Numbered from the stretch's first letter, positions 1 through 9,132 are shown. The stretch: 64,000 nucleotides of DNA from CAWDCV01 sp963728125 (GCA_963728125.1 CAVSIZ010000019.1:1-64000); one strand, 5' to 3'. Numbers and translations are program-made. Notes: a model not told the origin generated them from the sequence alone.

Positions 1-634
1 CCGAGGTGCTCGGCCCGTCCTCGTCGAGCCCGCGGTTCGTCGGGGCCGCCGATGATCCGAAGTCGCAGCGGGGCCGCGGCCCTTTAGGTGATTCCGCCGC
101 AGTCCGGCGGCACTGCTGCGCCCCCGGCTTGACGACGACGAGGACACCGACGAGCAGGAACCTGCCGGTGCGGGGCGGCGGCGGCGCTGGCTGCTCCCGG
201 CGGTGTTGCTCGGCGCGTTCGTCGTGTTGCTCGGGGTTGGCGGCTACGCCGGCCTGCAGATCGTCCGCAATCAGTATTACGTCGGCGTCGATGGCGACAA
301 CGTCGCCATCTTCCGAGGCGTGAGCAGCACACTCGTGGGAAGATCGCTGTCCTCGGTCTACGAACCCAGCAAAGTCAGCATCGTCGACCTTCCCGACTTC
401 GATCGCGCCCGTGTGGAGCAGTCGATCCCGGCGCGCGACCTGGATGATGCTTACGCGATCGTCGAGCGGCTGCGCGACGAAGCAGCTCGGTGCGCTACGA
501 CGGCGACACCAGCGCCGACCGCTGCCGCCACATCCCCGCCCGGCACCCCGTCAGCAGTCCCGACAACGCCCACGCCCGCTGCATCGGTACCCGCTGACTG
601 CCTCGGTGCGGGAGGCAGCGGAGACGGCTCGTGA
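1..634 (+). CDS. pstP: PP2C-family Ser/Thr phosphatase PstP, C-terminal part (5' end outside window; apparent frameshift)
   Basis: Only the tail of the phosphatase is present. From about position 92 the reading frame encodes an acidic linker (LDDDEDTDEQEP), an Arg-rich stop-transfer stretch, one membrane helix (WLLPAVLLGAFVVLLGVGGY, about 185-250) and an extracellular domain beginning NQYYVGVDGDNVAIFRG, which is the typical outer domain of actinobacterial PstP. It then has a Pro/Thr/Ala-rich tail. The upstream linker (EVLGPSSSSPRFVGAADD) reads in a different frame from position 3. One missing base near 100-112, in a CCGGCGG context, would join the two frames. The protein dephosphorylates PknA, PknB and their targets. 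The stop overlaps the GTG of rodA by 4 nt. Identification rests on the outer domain and synteny, since the catalytic PP2C domain is not in the window. Confidence 0.8.
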
Positions 635-2031
635 GTTCGACCCAGATCATTCCCCAGCCCGGTACGCCGCGACGGCGCAACGTTGAACTGATGCTGATCG
701 TGTTCGCCGCCGGCATCGCCACCGCGGCGTACATCAATGTCGGCCTCGGACGCAGCGGCACGATTCCGGGCGGCGCCTTCGGCTACGGCGTCGCCATTCT
801 GGTGCTCGGCGTGCTGGCCCACCTCGTCGTGCGCTATCGAGCGCCGTACGCGGATCCGCTGCTGCTGCCATCCTGCGTGCTGCTCAACGGCATCGGCATC
901 GTGCTCATCGGCCGGTTGGACCTTGCGTACGCAGATCGCGCTCGTCAGTTCGGACGCGAGATCCCGTCGAGTACGGCACCGAACCAGGTGGTGTGGAGCC
1001 TGCTCGGGGTGCTGCTGTTCATCACCGTGCTGGTAGTAGTGCGCGACCATCGAGTGCTGCAGCGCTACACCTACATTGCGATGCTCGTCGGTATTGCACT
1101 GCTGTTGCTGCCGGTACTGCCCATCATCGGCGCCGAGATCAACGGCGCGCGCATTTGGATCCGAGTAGCGGGTTTCTCTTTCCAGCCAGGAGAACTCGCC
1201 AAGCTGGTGCTGCTCGTATTCTTCGCCGGGTACCTCGTCGTCAAGCGGGACGTGCTGTCGCTCGCGAGTCGCCATGTCGCTGGGATCGACTTTCCGCGTG
1301 GACGCGACCTCGGTCCGATCGTCGTCGCGTGGGCAGCCAGCATGGTCGTGCTCGTCATGGAGCGCGACCTCGGAACAGCACTGCTGTTCTTCGGCATCTT
1401 CGTGTCGATGCTGTACATCGCGACGCAGCGCACGTCGTGGTTGCTCATCGGACTGGCACTGTTCGTCGGCGGCGCCTATGTCGCCTACGCGCTATTCAGT
1501 CACGTACAGAGCCGCATCACGATCTGGATCGATCCGTTCAGTGATCCCGGCAACTCCGCCTACCAAATCGTGCAGTCGCTGTACGGCTTTGCGACTGGGG
1601 GCATCCTCGGCACCGGTCTGGGTCAGGGTCGCCCGGAGACGGTGCCGTTCGCGAAGAGCGACTTCATCATGGCGGCAGTCGGCGAGGAGCTCGGCCTCAC
1701 CGGCTTCTTCGCGATCCTGCTCCTGTACGCCATCATCATCCAGCGCGGTTTCCGTACCGCGGTGGCGGTACGTGACGGCTTCGGCAAGCTGCTCGCGGCC
1801 GGCCTTGCCGCATCGCTTGCGATTCAGGTGTTCGTGGTCGTCGGTGGTGTCATCCAGCTGCTGCCGGTCACCGGCTTGACGACGCCGTTCCTCGCCGCTG
1901 GCGGATCGTCCCTGATCGCGAGCTGGATGCTGATCGCGCTGCTGATGCGCATCAGCGATGCCGCACGCGCCCCCGCCCCTGCACCTTCGGTCGCGACGAG
2001 CGACGCCGAGACGCAGGTGGTCAAGCTGTGA
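631..2031 (+). CDS. rodA: SEDS-family peptidoglycan glycosyltransferase RodA/FtsW
   Basis: A 466-residue polytopic membrane protein with about ten hydrophobic helices. It polymerises lipid II into glycan strands for cell elongation and works with a class B PBP, here the next gene. SEDS hallmarks are visible: NGARIWIRV followed by FQPGELAKL near residues 170-190, the loop SAYQIVQSLYGFATGG with GTGLGQG near 308-332, and FIMAAVGEELGLTG near 347-360. The start is GTG, overlapping the pstP stop by 4 nt. The stop overlaps the pbpA GTG in the same way, so translation is probably coupled along the operon. Confidence 0.95.
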   Translation: MSSTQIIPQPGTPRRRNVELMLIVFAAGIATAAYINVGLGRSGTIPGGAFGYGVAILVLGVLAHLVVRYRAPYADPLLLPSCVLLNGIGIVLIGRLDLAYADRARQFGREIPSSTAPNQVVWSLLGVLLFITVLVVVRDHRVLQRYTYIAMLVGIALLLLPVLPIIGAEINGARIWIRVAGFSFQPGELAKLVLLVFFAGYLVVKRDVLSLASRHVAGIDFPRGRDLGPIVVAWAASMVVLVMERDLGTALLFFGIFVSMLYIATQRTSWLLIGLALFVGGAYVAYALFSHVQSRITIWIDPFSDPGNSAYQIVQSLYGFATGGILGTGLGQGRPETVPFAKSDFIMAAVGEELGLTGFFAILLLYAIIIQRGFRTAVAVRDGFGKLLAAGLAASLAIQVFVVVGGVIQLLPVTGLTTPFLAAGGSSLIASWMLIALLMRISDAARAPAPAPSVATSDAETQVVKL

Positions 2032-3476
2032 ATGCTGCAATTCGTCGGCTCGCGCTTGCCTGCGCGCTGATGCTCGTTGCGCTGCTTGGCATGGGCACGT
2101 ACAACCAGACGGTGCGCGCGGAGGCGCTGCGCGCGGATCCGCGCAACGCGCGCGTGCTCATTGCCGAGTACGAGCGCGAGCGCGGCCCGATCCTCGTCGA
2201 CGGCCAGCCCATCGCTTCTTCGGTGGCCACCGACGATCAGCTGAAGTACCTGCGGCAGTACGCCGACGGCCCGCTGTGGGCGCCAGCGACAGGTTTCTAC
2301 TCGTTCATCTTCGGCGCCACCGGTATCGAACGCACCGAGAACGGCATCCTCGCCGGCACTGACGATCGACTCTTCGTCAACCGCGTGTTCAACCTTCTGA
2401 CCGGCGAGCAGGCACGCGGCGGCAGCATCGAGCTGACCTTGAATACGGCCGGGCAGCAAGCTGCGATGGAAGGGCTGGCGGGGAAGAAGGGCGCCGTTTT
2501 CGCACTCGATGCGACGACGGGCGCGGTCCTTACCATGGCGAGTACGCCGTCGTACGACCCCAACTCGGTCTCGTCCCATAACGGTGAGGAGATTCGCGCA
2601 GCGTTCGAGCAACTCAATGCTGATCCGAACAAGCCGCTGCTCAATCGGGCGATCGCGGAGACGTATCCACCGGGATCGACGTTCAAGGTCGTCGTCGCTG
2701 CAGCTGCGCTGTCCTCCGGTCGTTACCAGCCAGACACGCTCGTGCCTGGCCCCGCAGTTCTCGACCTACCGGAGACGACGGCGACGCTGCCGAACGACTT
2801 CTCCGGCTCGTGCGGCCCGGGCGACCAGGTGTCGCTGACCGACGCGCTGCGCATCTCCTGCAACACCGCGTTCGCGTCGATCGGTCTCGATCTCGGCGCG
2901 GACGCGCTCAAGGAGCAAGCCGATAAGTTCGGCTTCGACCAGAAGCTGCAGATCCCGCTGAACACAGCAGTCAGCGTCTTCCCGTCGGATCTCAATGCGC
3001 CGCAGACGGCACAGGCGGCCATCGGCCAGTTCGACGTACGTGCCACCGCGATGCAGATGGCGATGGTCGCTGCCGGGGTGGCGAACAACGGTGCAGTCAT
3101 GCGGCCGTACCTCGTCGAGCAGGCGCGCGGACCCGACCTCGCTGTGCTGTCGAACGCGAAACCTGAGGTGCTGTCGCAGGCAGTCACGCCGCAGGTGGCG
3201 CAGCAGCTGCAGGACATGATGAAGGTGGTCGTCGACAGCGGCACCGGTCGCAACGCCCAGATCGACGGAGTCTTCGTTGGCGGCAAGACCGGCACGGCGC
3301 AGACGGGCGGCGATCGGCCGCCACTTGCATGGTTCATCTCGTTCGCTCGCGACGGCGATCGCACCATCGCTACCGCGACGGTTATCGAGGACGCGGGCAC
3401 CGGCGACAACGTGTCGGGTGGCCGCGTTGCGGCGCCCATTTCTCGCGCGGTGATGGAAGCGGTGCTCGCTTCATGA
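2028..3476 (+). CDS. pbpA: Class B penicillin-binding protein PbpA (peptidoglycan transpeptidase)
   Basis: 482 residues. An N-terminal signal anchor (about residues 7-26) is followed by a short pedestal and a transpeptidase domain. The three active-site motifs are present: STFK near residue 216 (nucleophile Ser), SCN near 276 and KTG near 420 (GGKTGTAQ). It cross-links peptidoglycan outside the membrane and is the usual partner of RodA. The start is GTG inside a GTGA overlap with rodA. The order rodA-pbpA-pknA-pknB is the conserved actinobacterial arrangement. Confidence 0.95.
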   Translation: MNAAIRRLALACALMLVALLGMGTYNQTVRAEALRADPRNARVLIAEYERERGPILVDGQPIASSVATDDQLKYLRQYADGPLWAPATGFYSFIFGATGIERTENGILAGTDDRLFVNRVFNLLTGEQARGGSIELTLNTAGQQAAMEGLAGKKGAVFALDATTGAVLTMASTPSYDPNSVSSHNGEEIRAAFEQLNADPNKPLLNRAIAETYPPGSTFKVVVAAAALSSGRYQPDTLVPGPAVLDLPETTATLPNDFSGSCGPGDQVSLTDALRISCNTAFASIGLDLGADALKEQADKFGFDQKLQIPLNTAVSVFPSDLNAPQTAQAAIGQFDVRATAMQMAMVAAGVANNGAVMRPYLVEQARGPDLAVLSNAKPEVLSQAVTPQVAQQLQDMMKVVVDSGTGRNAQIDGVFVGGKTGTAQTGGDRPPLAWFISFARDGDRTIATATVIEDAGTGDNVSGGRVAAPISRAVMEAVLAS

Positions 3477-4999
3477 CGCGCTCGTCCATTGCCTCGCTCG
3501 CCACCGGCTCGATCGTCGGTAGCCGCTATTCCCTGCGCGATCGCGTCGCGAGCGGCGGCATGGGCGAGGTGTGGCGTGCGATCGACGACGTGCTCGCGCG
3601 CGACGTAGCGGTCAAGGTGCTTCGACCGGAGTACGCCGCCGACGAGGATTTCCTTGCCCGCTTCCGGGCCGAGGCCCGCAACGCGGCGATGCTCTCCCAC
3701 CACGGCATCGCCCGGGTCTACGACTACGGCGAGGACGACTGCTGCCCGTACCTCGTCATGGAGCTCGTACCTGGCGAACCGATCTCGGCCCTGCTGCGCC
3801 GCGAGGGTCGGCTGCCCGTCGACCTCGCCCTCGGCGTCGTGGCGCAGGTGGGTGCCGCCCTCGGCGCGGCGCATGCGGCGGGAGTCGTCCATCGCGACGT
3901 CAAGCCGGCGAACTTGATTCTCACGCCAGAGGGCACGGTCAAGATCACCGACTTCGGCATCGCCCGGGCTCTGGGGGCGCCGTCGCTCACGCGCACCGGC
4001 GAGGTCATGGGGACCGCGTCGTACCTCGCGCCCGAGCAGGTCTCCGGCGGGCGCGGCACGGCGGCAAGCGATGTCTACTCCCTCGGGGTGGTGGCGTACG
4101 AGTGCCTGTCGGGCGTGCGGCCGTTCCGCGATCAGGACCCGCTGGCGATCGCGGTCGCCCACCTCAAGGAGAAACCGCCGCCGCTCCCGGAAGAGGTCCC
4201 TGAGGCCGCGCGCGACCTCGTGCTGTCCGCGCTGGCGAAGGATCCCGGCGATCGGCCGGCGGGTGCGGTGGAGTTCGCGCGCCAGGCGGCGGCAGTTCGG
4301 CGGCGGCTGCGGGCCGCGCATCCCGCCGGCAGCGGCGCCCGTGGCGGGCTGCTCGACGTTCCCCGCACTACGGCGGGACGGCACGCGAGCCCAGTCCCCC
4401 GATCAGCCGCTGACACGCGCGCCCTCGCCATCCCTGCGCCCGACCCGGGAAGCGAGCCTGTCGCCGACCCGGCGCCTGCGTGGACGTGGACGCGCGAGAC
4501 CGTCATCGTCGCCGCGATCGTGGTGTTCCTCGTCGCCGCACTGCTGTCGTTCGCCACCACGAACGCACTGGCTGGCGAAGATTCGCCCGCGCCCACGAGT
4601 ACGAGCGCCGCGCCGGCTGCTGCCGCCCCAGCGCCCGCTGACCCGGTTCCGTCCTCGGCCGAAACGAGCGTCGCACCGGAACCGACCGCTGCTGCCGAGC
4701 CGACGAGCGCGCCCGAGCCGGCCGCGGACGCGCCGGTCATCGTGGATGCGCCGCGCTATGTCGGTCGCAACGCACCCGTGGTCGAGGCCGCACTGACGCG
4801 GCTGGGCTTGAACGTGGAGGTCGAGGAAGTGGAAGGCAGCGGTAGGCCGGGTACGGTTACCTCGATCGCGCCGTCCGGCGAGCTGCCGGTCGGCTCGGAC
4901 GTCACCCTGACCGTCGTGGAGCGCAGCCGCTCGGGTAGCAGCGGCAACGGCGGGGGCAACAGCGGGCCGGGTGGCGGCCAGGGAGGGAACGACGGATGA
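3473..4999 (+). CDS. pknA: Transmembrane Ser/Thr protein kinase PknA with one PASTA domain
   Basis: 508 residues. The Hanks-type kinase domain covers about residues 19-275, with glycine loop SGGMGEV, catalytic Lys48 (VAVKVL), HRDVKPAN with catalytic Asp142, DFG, and an activation segment with TRTGEVMGTASYLAPEQ. A Pro/Ala-rich juxtamembrane linker leads to one membrane helix (about 342-366), then an outer Ala/Pro/Thr linker and a single PASTA repeat (about 426-483), ending in a Gly/Ser-rich tail. The start is the ATG in the ATGA overlap with pbpA. Longer upstream reading is possible but lacks a kinase-type N terminus. Mycobacterial PknA lacks PASTA repeats, so this form probably senses muropeptide or lipid II itself (inference). 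Confidence 0.93.
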   Translation: MTRSSIASLATGSIVGSRYSLRDRVASGGMGEVWRAIDDVLARDVAVKVLRPEYAADEDFLARFRAEARNAAMLSHHGIARVYDYGEDDCCPYLVMELVPGEPISALLRREGRLPVDLALGVVAQVGAALGAAHAAGVVHRDVKPANLILTPEGTVKITDFGIARALGAPSLTRTGEVMGTASYLAPEQVSGGRGTAASDVYSLGVVAYECLSGVRPFRDQDPLAIAVAHLKEKPPPLPEEVPEAARDLVLSALAKDPGDRPAGAVEFARQAAAVRRRLRAAHPAGSGARGGLLDVPRTTAGRHASPVPRSAADTRALAIPAPDPGSEPVADPAPAWTWTRETVIVAAIVVFLVAALLSFATTNALAGEDSPAPTSTSAAPAAAAPAPADPVPSSAETSVAPEPTAAAEPTSAPEPAADAPVIVDAPRYVGRNAPVVEAALTRLGLNVEVEEVEGSGRPGTVTSIAPSGELPVGSDVTLTVVERSRSGSSGNGGGNSGPGGGQGGNDG

Positions 5000-6759
5000 C
5001 TACCCCTACCGGTCAGCGACGCCTCGGTGACCGTTACGAGCTGGGTGACGTTCTCGGCCGTGGCGGCATGGCCGAGGTGCACCTCGGCCGGGACGTACGG
5101 CTTGGCCGATCCGTCGCGGTCAAGACGCTGCGAACCGATCTCGCCCGCGACCCGACGTTCCAGGCGCGCTTTCGCCGAGAGGCGCAGTCGGCCGCGTCGC
5201 TGAACCATCCGGCGGTCGTCGCCGTGTACGACACCGGTGAGGACAACGTCAACGGCGTCGCTTTGCCGTACATCGTCATGGAGTACGTCGACGGCTCGAC
5301 GCTGCGCGAGCTGCTGCAGTCGGGTCGCAAGCTGCTGCCGGAGCGCGCGCTCGAGATCACCGCGGGCATCTGCCGCGCACTCGACTACAGCCACCGCCAG
5401 GGCATCGTGCACCGCGACATCAAGCCGGCGAACGTCATGCTTACGCGGGGCGGCGAGGTCAAGGTCATGGACTTTGGCATCGCGCGCGCAGTCGCTGACA
5501 CCGCCGCGACGATGACCGCGACGTCGGCCGTCATCGGCACGGCGCAGTACCTCTCCCCCGAGCAGGCGCGCGGAGAGCGTGCCGATGCGCGCTCCGACAT
5601 CTACGCGACGGGCTGCCTGCTGTACGAGTTGCTCACCGGGCGGCCGCCGTTCGTCGGCGATTCGCCGGTCTCCGTGGCGTACCAGCACGTCCGCGAGGAT
5701 CCCGTACCGCCGTCGCAGCTCGACCCCGAGATCCCGCCGGTGTGCGACGCCATCGTGCTCAAGGCGCTGGCAAAGAACCCCGAGAACCGCTACCAGACCG
5801 CCGGCGAGATGCGCGAGGACATCGACCGCGCGCTGTCGGGCCGGCCGGTGATGGCGACTCCCCTGCTGGCAGCGGGAGCGATGAGCGGCGGTACGGCGAC
5901 GCAGCGCATCGCGCCGGTCGACTCGACGTCGGTGATGGGGCCGCCCACGGCCACGACGCAGCGATTCCCCGGCGCGCCCCCCGAGCCGCCGCGTTCCCGG
6001 ACGTGGGCGTGGGTGCTGCTCGTGCTCGGCGTCCTCGCCGTGTTCGCGTTGGCGCTGTGGCTCGGCCGGTCGTTCTTCGGCGACAACGTGCAGCAGGTCC
6101 GGGTGCCGCAGATCGTGGGCCAACCGGAGGAGACGGCGCGCACGCTGCTCACCGATGCCGACCTGGTTCCCGGCACGCCAACCCAGGAGGCGAGCGACAC
6201 GGTCGCCGCTGGGCTGATCATCAGCTCGGATCCTGCGCCGGGCGAGGACGCTGACGTCGGCAGCACGGTCAACTACGTAGTGTCGAGCGGCGCCGAGGCC
6301 ATCTCGATTCCCGCAGAAATCGTCGGCAGACCTGAGGCCGAGGCACGCCAGATCCTGCAAACGGCCGGCCTGCAGGCTGCGCCGCGATCGCAGCAGGAGC
6401 GCTCCGATCAGCCAGCGGGCACGGTGATCGGCTCCGATCCGGAGCCCGGGACTGAGCTCGCTCGCGGCAGCGCGGTGACGTTGATCGTGTCGCAGGGCGA
6501 GGTCGCGGTGCCCAACGTCCAGGGCCTGAGCCAGGCGGATGCCGAGACGCAGCTGACCGACGCGGGCTTCAATGTCGTCGTCCAGACGCAGCCCAACAGT
6601 GCATCAGCGGGGACGGTAATCGCCCAGGATCCGGGGCCGAACACGCAGGCCCAGCCGGGGACGAACGTCACCATCACGGTGTCCAGCGGGCCACCCCCGC
6701 CGACGACGACGGCACCGCCCAGCCCGTCACCGAGCCCGAGCGAGACCGATAACGACTAG
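4996..6759 (+). CDS. pknB: Transmembrane Ser/Thr protein kinase PknB with three PASTA repeats
   Basis: 587 residues. The kinase domain begins at RYELGDVLGRGGMAEV, with catalytic Lys43, HRDIKPAN with Asp141, DFG, and the PknB-type activation loop TATSAVIGTAQYLSPEQ. One membrane helix lies near residues 337-360. The outer part holds three PASTA repeats (about 369-432, 435-500, 503-566) and a Pro/Ser/Thr tail; M. tuberculosis PknB has four. Its known role is control of peptidoglycan synthesis and cell division. The ATG overlaps the pknA stop by 4 nt. It is the last gene of the operon, converging on trpG. Confidence 0.95.
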   Translation: MTTPTGQRRLGDRYELGDVLGRGGMAEVHLGRDVRLGRSVAVKTLRTDLARDPTFQARFRREAQSAASLNHPAVVAVYDTGEDNVNGVALPYIVMEYVDGSTLRELLQSGRKLLPERALEITAGICRALDYSHRQGIVHRDIKPANVMLTRGGEVKVMDFGIARAVADTAATMTATSAVIGTAQYLSPEQARGERADARSDIYATGCLLYELLTGRPPFVGDSPVSVAYQHVREDPVPPSQLDPEIPPVCDAIVLKALAKNPENRYQTAGEMREDIDRALSGRPVMATPLLAAGAMSGGTATQRIAPVDSTSVMGPPTATTQRFPGAPPEPPRSRTWAWVLLVLGVLAVFALALWLGRSFFGDNVQQVRVPQIVGQPEETARTLLTDADLVPGTPTQEASDTVAAGLIISSDPAPGEDADVGSTVNYVVSSGAEAISIPAEIVGRPEAEARQILQTAGLQAAPRSQQERSDQPAGTVIGSDPEPGTELARGSAVTLIVSQGEVAVPNVQGLSQADAETQLTDAGFNVVVQTQPNSASAGTVIAQDPGPNTQAQPGTNVTITVSSGPPPPTTTAPPSPSPSPSETDND

Positions 6760-6763
6760 CGGT

Positions 6764-6779
6764 CGCGGCATCCGCCGCG
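6764..6779. terminator. Short GC hairpin between convergent pknB and trpG
   Basis: CGCGGC and GCCGCG arms (6 bp) around an ATCC loop lie in the 26-nt gap between two convergent genes. There is no T-tract, so a bidirectional hairpin terminator is plausible but not proven. Confidence 0.4.
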
Positions 6780-6785
6780 CCTGAG

Positions 6786-7415
6786 TTAGCGCACGTCGAC
6801 GACGGGGGCGAGGCCGTCGGAGCGCGCCACCGCGTCCTCGTCGCCCATGCCCTCGAGCCAGTTGGCGAGCAACCGGTGACCGCCCTCGGTCAGCACCGAT
6901 TCGGGGTGGAACTGCACGCCCTCGAGCGGTAGGTCGCGATGCCGCATCGCCATGATGACGCCGCTCTCGGTGCGACCGGTGACATCCAGCTCGGCGGGCA
7001 GTGATTCGGGGACGACGGCAAGAGAGTGGTAGCGCGTCGCCGTGAATGGCGACGGCAGCCCGCGCAGGACGCCAGCACCCGCATGGATCACCTGCGACGT
7101 CTTCCCGTGCAGCAGCTCTGGCGCCCGGTCGACCACCGCGCCAAAGGCCACGCCGAGCGCCTGGTGTCCGAGGCAGACGCCGAGCATCGGCCGCTCTCGT
7201 TCGGCGCAGTGGCGGACGATGTCGATGGACGCGCCGGCTTCCTCCGGCGTGCCCGGGCCGGGGCTCAGCAGCACGCCGTCGTACCCCTCGGTGTCGTGAC
7301 CGGTCAGCTCATCGTTGCGGAAAACGTCCACGTCGACGCCGAGCTGCCCGAGGTATTGCACGAGGTTGTAGACGAAGCTGTCGTAGTTGTCGACGACGAG
7401 AATCCGTGCCGGCAT
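6786..7415 (-). CDS. trpG: Anthranilate/aminodeoxychorismate synthase glutamine amidotransferase subunit (TrpG/PabA)
   Basis: 209 residues, a class I glutamine amidotransferase that supplies ammonia to the chorismate-using partner. The oxyanion loop SPGPGTP is near residue 51, nucleophile Cys81 lies in GVCLGH, and His170 and Glu172 lie in FHPES. The chosen start (MPARILVVDNYDSF) matches the family N terminus; a longer upstream extension has no family similarity. No TrpE/PabB gene is nearby, as is normal for this near-origin copy. The ATG shares one base with the stop of the upstream small membrane gene (TGATG), implying coupling. Confidence 0.9.
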   Translation of the reverse strand: MPARILVVDNYDSFVYNLVQYLGQLGVDVDVFRNDELTGHDTEGYDGVLLSPGPGTPEEAGASIDIVRHCAERERPMLGVCLGHQALGVAFGAVVDRAPELLHGKTSQVIHAGAGVLRGLPSPFTATRYHSLAVVPESLPAELDVTGRTESGVIMAMRHRDLPLEGVQFHPESVLTEGGHRLLANWLEGMGDEDAVARSDGLAPVVDVR

Positions 7416-7594
7416 CAGCGTGCCTCCAGCGACTTGAGCGAGTCGATCGTTACCTCGTTGATCCCGAGCACCCCGTCCAGCCATGGGAAGACCACGAAGA
7501 AGAGTAAGGCGACGAACAGCGCCGCCAGCACCACGCTCAGCAGCGCCCGCAGCCACGTTGCTCCCGGTAGGTGCCGCCACACCCAGCCGTACAT
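7415..7594 (-). CDS. Small single-span membrane protein (59 aa), unknown function
   Basis: An ORF of 59 codons fits exactly between sortase and trpG: its ATG abuts the sortase stop with no gap and its TGA shares a base with the trpG ATG. The protein starts MYGWVWRHLPGATWLRA, has one strongly hydrophobic helix (about residues 18-38, LLSVVLAALFVALLFFVVFP), then a short outer or inner tail ending SLKSLEAR. Perfect packing in the operon is the main evidence that it is real. Small hypothetical membrane proteins at this site occur in other actinobacterial srtE-trpG loci as far as I recall. No function can be assigned. Confidence 0.8.
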   Translation of the reverse strand: MYGWVWRHLPGATWLRALLSVVLAALFVALLFFVVFPWLDGVLGINEVTIDSLKSLEAR

Positions 7595-8362
7595 CTATCC
7601 CGCCAGTGCCGGCGGCAGGCCAGCCGACTTGGGCTGCTCGGCGTCGAGGTGCGAGAACACCACGAGCCGCTCCGTTGCCGCATAGCGCGGATGACAGGTC
7701 GTGAACGTCATGAGCGCATCCGACGGAGAGCGTCCCGGTGCCTCGGGTACGGGCAGCACGACGTCGAGCCGGGTCGGTTGCACGACGTCGGTGTCGTCGA
7801 CAAGGTAGGTGAAGTAGGTGTCGGCCGTCTCGATCACGATCGCATCGCCGGGATCGAGCTGGTCGAGACCCGAGAAGGGTGCGCCGTACGTCGTGCGGTG
7901 ACCGGCAACCGCGAAGTTGCCGACCTCGCCCGGCCCCGCGGAGTCCGGATAGTGACCCGGCCCCAGCCGCAGGTCAGCCTGGCTGACGCCTTCGACGATC
8001 ACCCACGCGTACGAGGAGCCGAGCTTGGGGATGCGGACGATCGCCACGCCCTGGCCGGCGTCCAGCTCGGTCGGCGCAGCCGAGGCCGTCGGCGAGCTCG
8101 CGGGAGCGCCAGTCCCGGAGGGAGGGGGCGCCTCCCACTGCTGGGCCAGCTCTTCACGCAGGTCGCCCTGCGCCTGAGCCGTTCCGACACCGGTCCAGAA
8201 CAGCTCGTACACCACATAAAGCAGCACGATCACGCCGGCGGTGATCATCAGCTCGCCGGCGGTGCGCACGGCCGTGCGGCGCGCCGCAGATCGAGAGGCC
8301 TTTCGCGCTGCCTGACGGGCCGTCGCCCGTGGCCCCGACGGCGCCGACGCGACGCTGATCAC
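7595..8362 (-). CDS. Class E sortase
   Basis: 255 residues. A basic N terminus precedes one membrane helix (about residues 36-56), a Pro/Ser/Ala-rich spacer and the sortase beta-barrel. The catalytic residues are present: His155 in AGHRTTYG, Cys223 in TTCHPRYA and Arg232. Sortases link LPxTG/LAxTG-type proteins to the peptidoglycan; class E enzymes are the housekeeping type in many high-GC Actinobacteria. The start is GTG in a GTGA overlap with the DUF881 gene, and the stop abuts the small membrane gene, so three or four genes probably form one transcript. Confidence 0.9.
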   Translation of the reverse strand: MISVASAPSGPRATARQAARKASRSAARRTAVRTAGELMITAGVIVLLYVVYELFWTGVGTAQAQGDLREELAQQWEAPPPSGTGAPASSPTASAAPTELDAGQGVAIVRIPKLGSSYAWVIVEGVSQADLRLGPGHYPDSAGPGEVGNFAVAGHRTTYGAPFSGLDQLDPGDAIVIETADTYFTYLVDDTDVVQPTRLDVVLPVPEAPGRSPSDALMTFTTCHPRYAATERLVVFSHLDAEQPKSAGLPPALAG

Positions 8363-9132
8363 GGACCGGCCGACGAGGATCCGGTCTCGGCGTAGTCGAG
8401 ATCGAGGGTGCCGTCGTACGCCGGCAGGGAGACGGTGCGATGGACGTCGAGCTCGTAGCCGAGCTGGAACTCCTTGACGTACTGCCGGTAGATCTTGACG
8501 TCGCCGTTGGCGTCGAGCGCGCGCTGCATCTGCGCAGGGTCGCCGATCGCGGTGATCGCGAACGGCGGCGAGTAGACGCGACCCTGCAGGATCAGCGTGT
8601 TGCCGACGCAGCGCACGGCGCTGGTCGAGATGACCCGCTGATCCATGATCTGCATGGCCTCCGCGCCGCCGGTCCAGAGCGCATTGACCACTGCTTGAAC
8701 GTCCTGCTGGTGCACGACGAGATCGTCGGGCGATGGGCCGTCGCCCAGTCGCGTGCCGGCCTGGGCACGCTCTCGTGCCGTACGCGGGGCATCGTCGAGG
8801 CTCACGGTAAGGCCCGGTCCCTCGACCGCAGTGAACCCCGCGTCGGGAGCAACCTCATCGACGCTGGTCTGCGCCGCGGCCACCCGGCTGTCGCGCTGCG
8901 ACACGGCATCGCTCATCGCCTGGGTCTCGGCCCGTAGCTCCGCCACCCGGGCTTCGAGGCCGTCGAGGCGGCGCCCCTCGAGCTGGATGAGCTGGCGCAG
9001 GTCGCTCCGCTCGCCGCCGCGCAGGTCGTTCCCGCGCGCGGTCGCCGCGCTGGCGGCGAAAATCCCCCCGGCGACGGCGGCGACCAGGGGAACTGCCAGG
9101 CCCCAGGCGCCCAGCCGGCTCGGCGGACTCAA
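8359..9132 (-). CDS. DUF881 family membrane-anchored protein
   Basis: About 257 residues. A membrane helix (AVPLVAAVAGGIFAASAATA) is followed by a predicted coiled coil (LIQLEGRRLDGLEARVAELRA region) and the DUF881 domain with GPGLTVSLDD and RVYSPPFAITAIGDP-like segments. The start is uncertain. The TTG at 9132 (LSPPSRLG) follows a GA-rich stretch and leaves room for the divergent crgA promoter. A TTG at 9225 would overlap crgA. DUF881 proteins are persistently found beside crgA and sortase and are thought to act in division or envelope; the biochemical role is unknown. Confidence 0.85.
   Translation of the reverse strand: MSPPSRLGAWGLAVPLVAAVAGGIFAASAATARGNDLRGGERSDLRQLIQLEGRRLDGLEARVAELRAETQAMSDAVSQRDSRVAAAQTSVDEVAPDAGFTAVEGPGLTVSLDDAPRTARERAQAGTRLGDGPSPDDLVVHQQDVQAVVNALWTGGAEAMQIMDQRVISTSAVRCVGNTLILQGRVYSPPFAITAIGDPAQMQRALDANGDVKIYRQYVKEFQLGYELDVHRTVSLPAYDGTLDLDYAETGSSSAGP

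Noticed and set aside
2723..6360. Two long minus-strand open frames (553 and 534 codons) opposite pbpA, pknA and pknB
   Set aside because: They are mirror frames of the kinase operon with no recognisable domain and biased composition.
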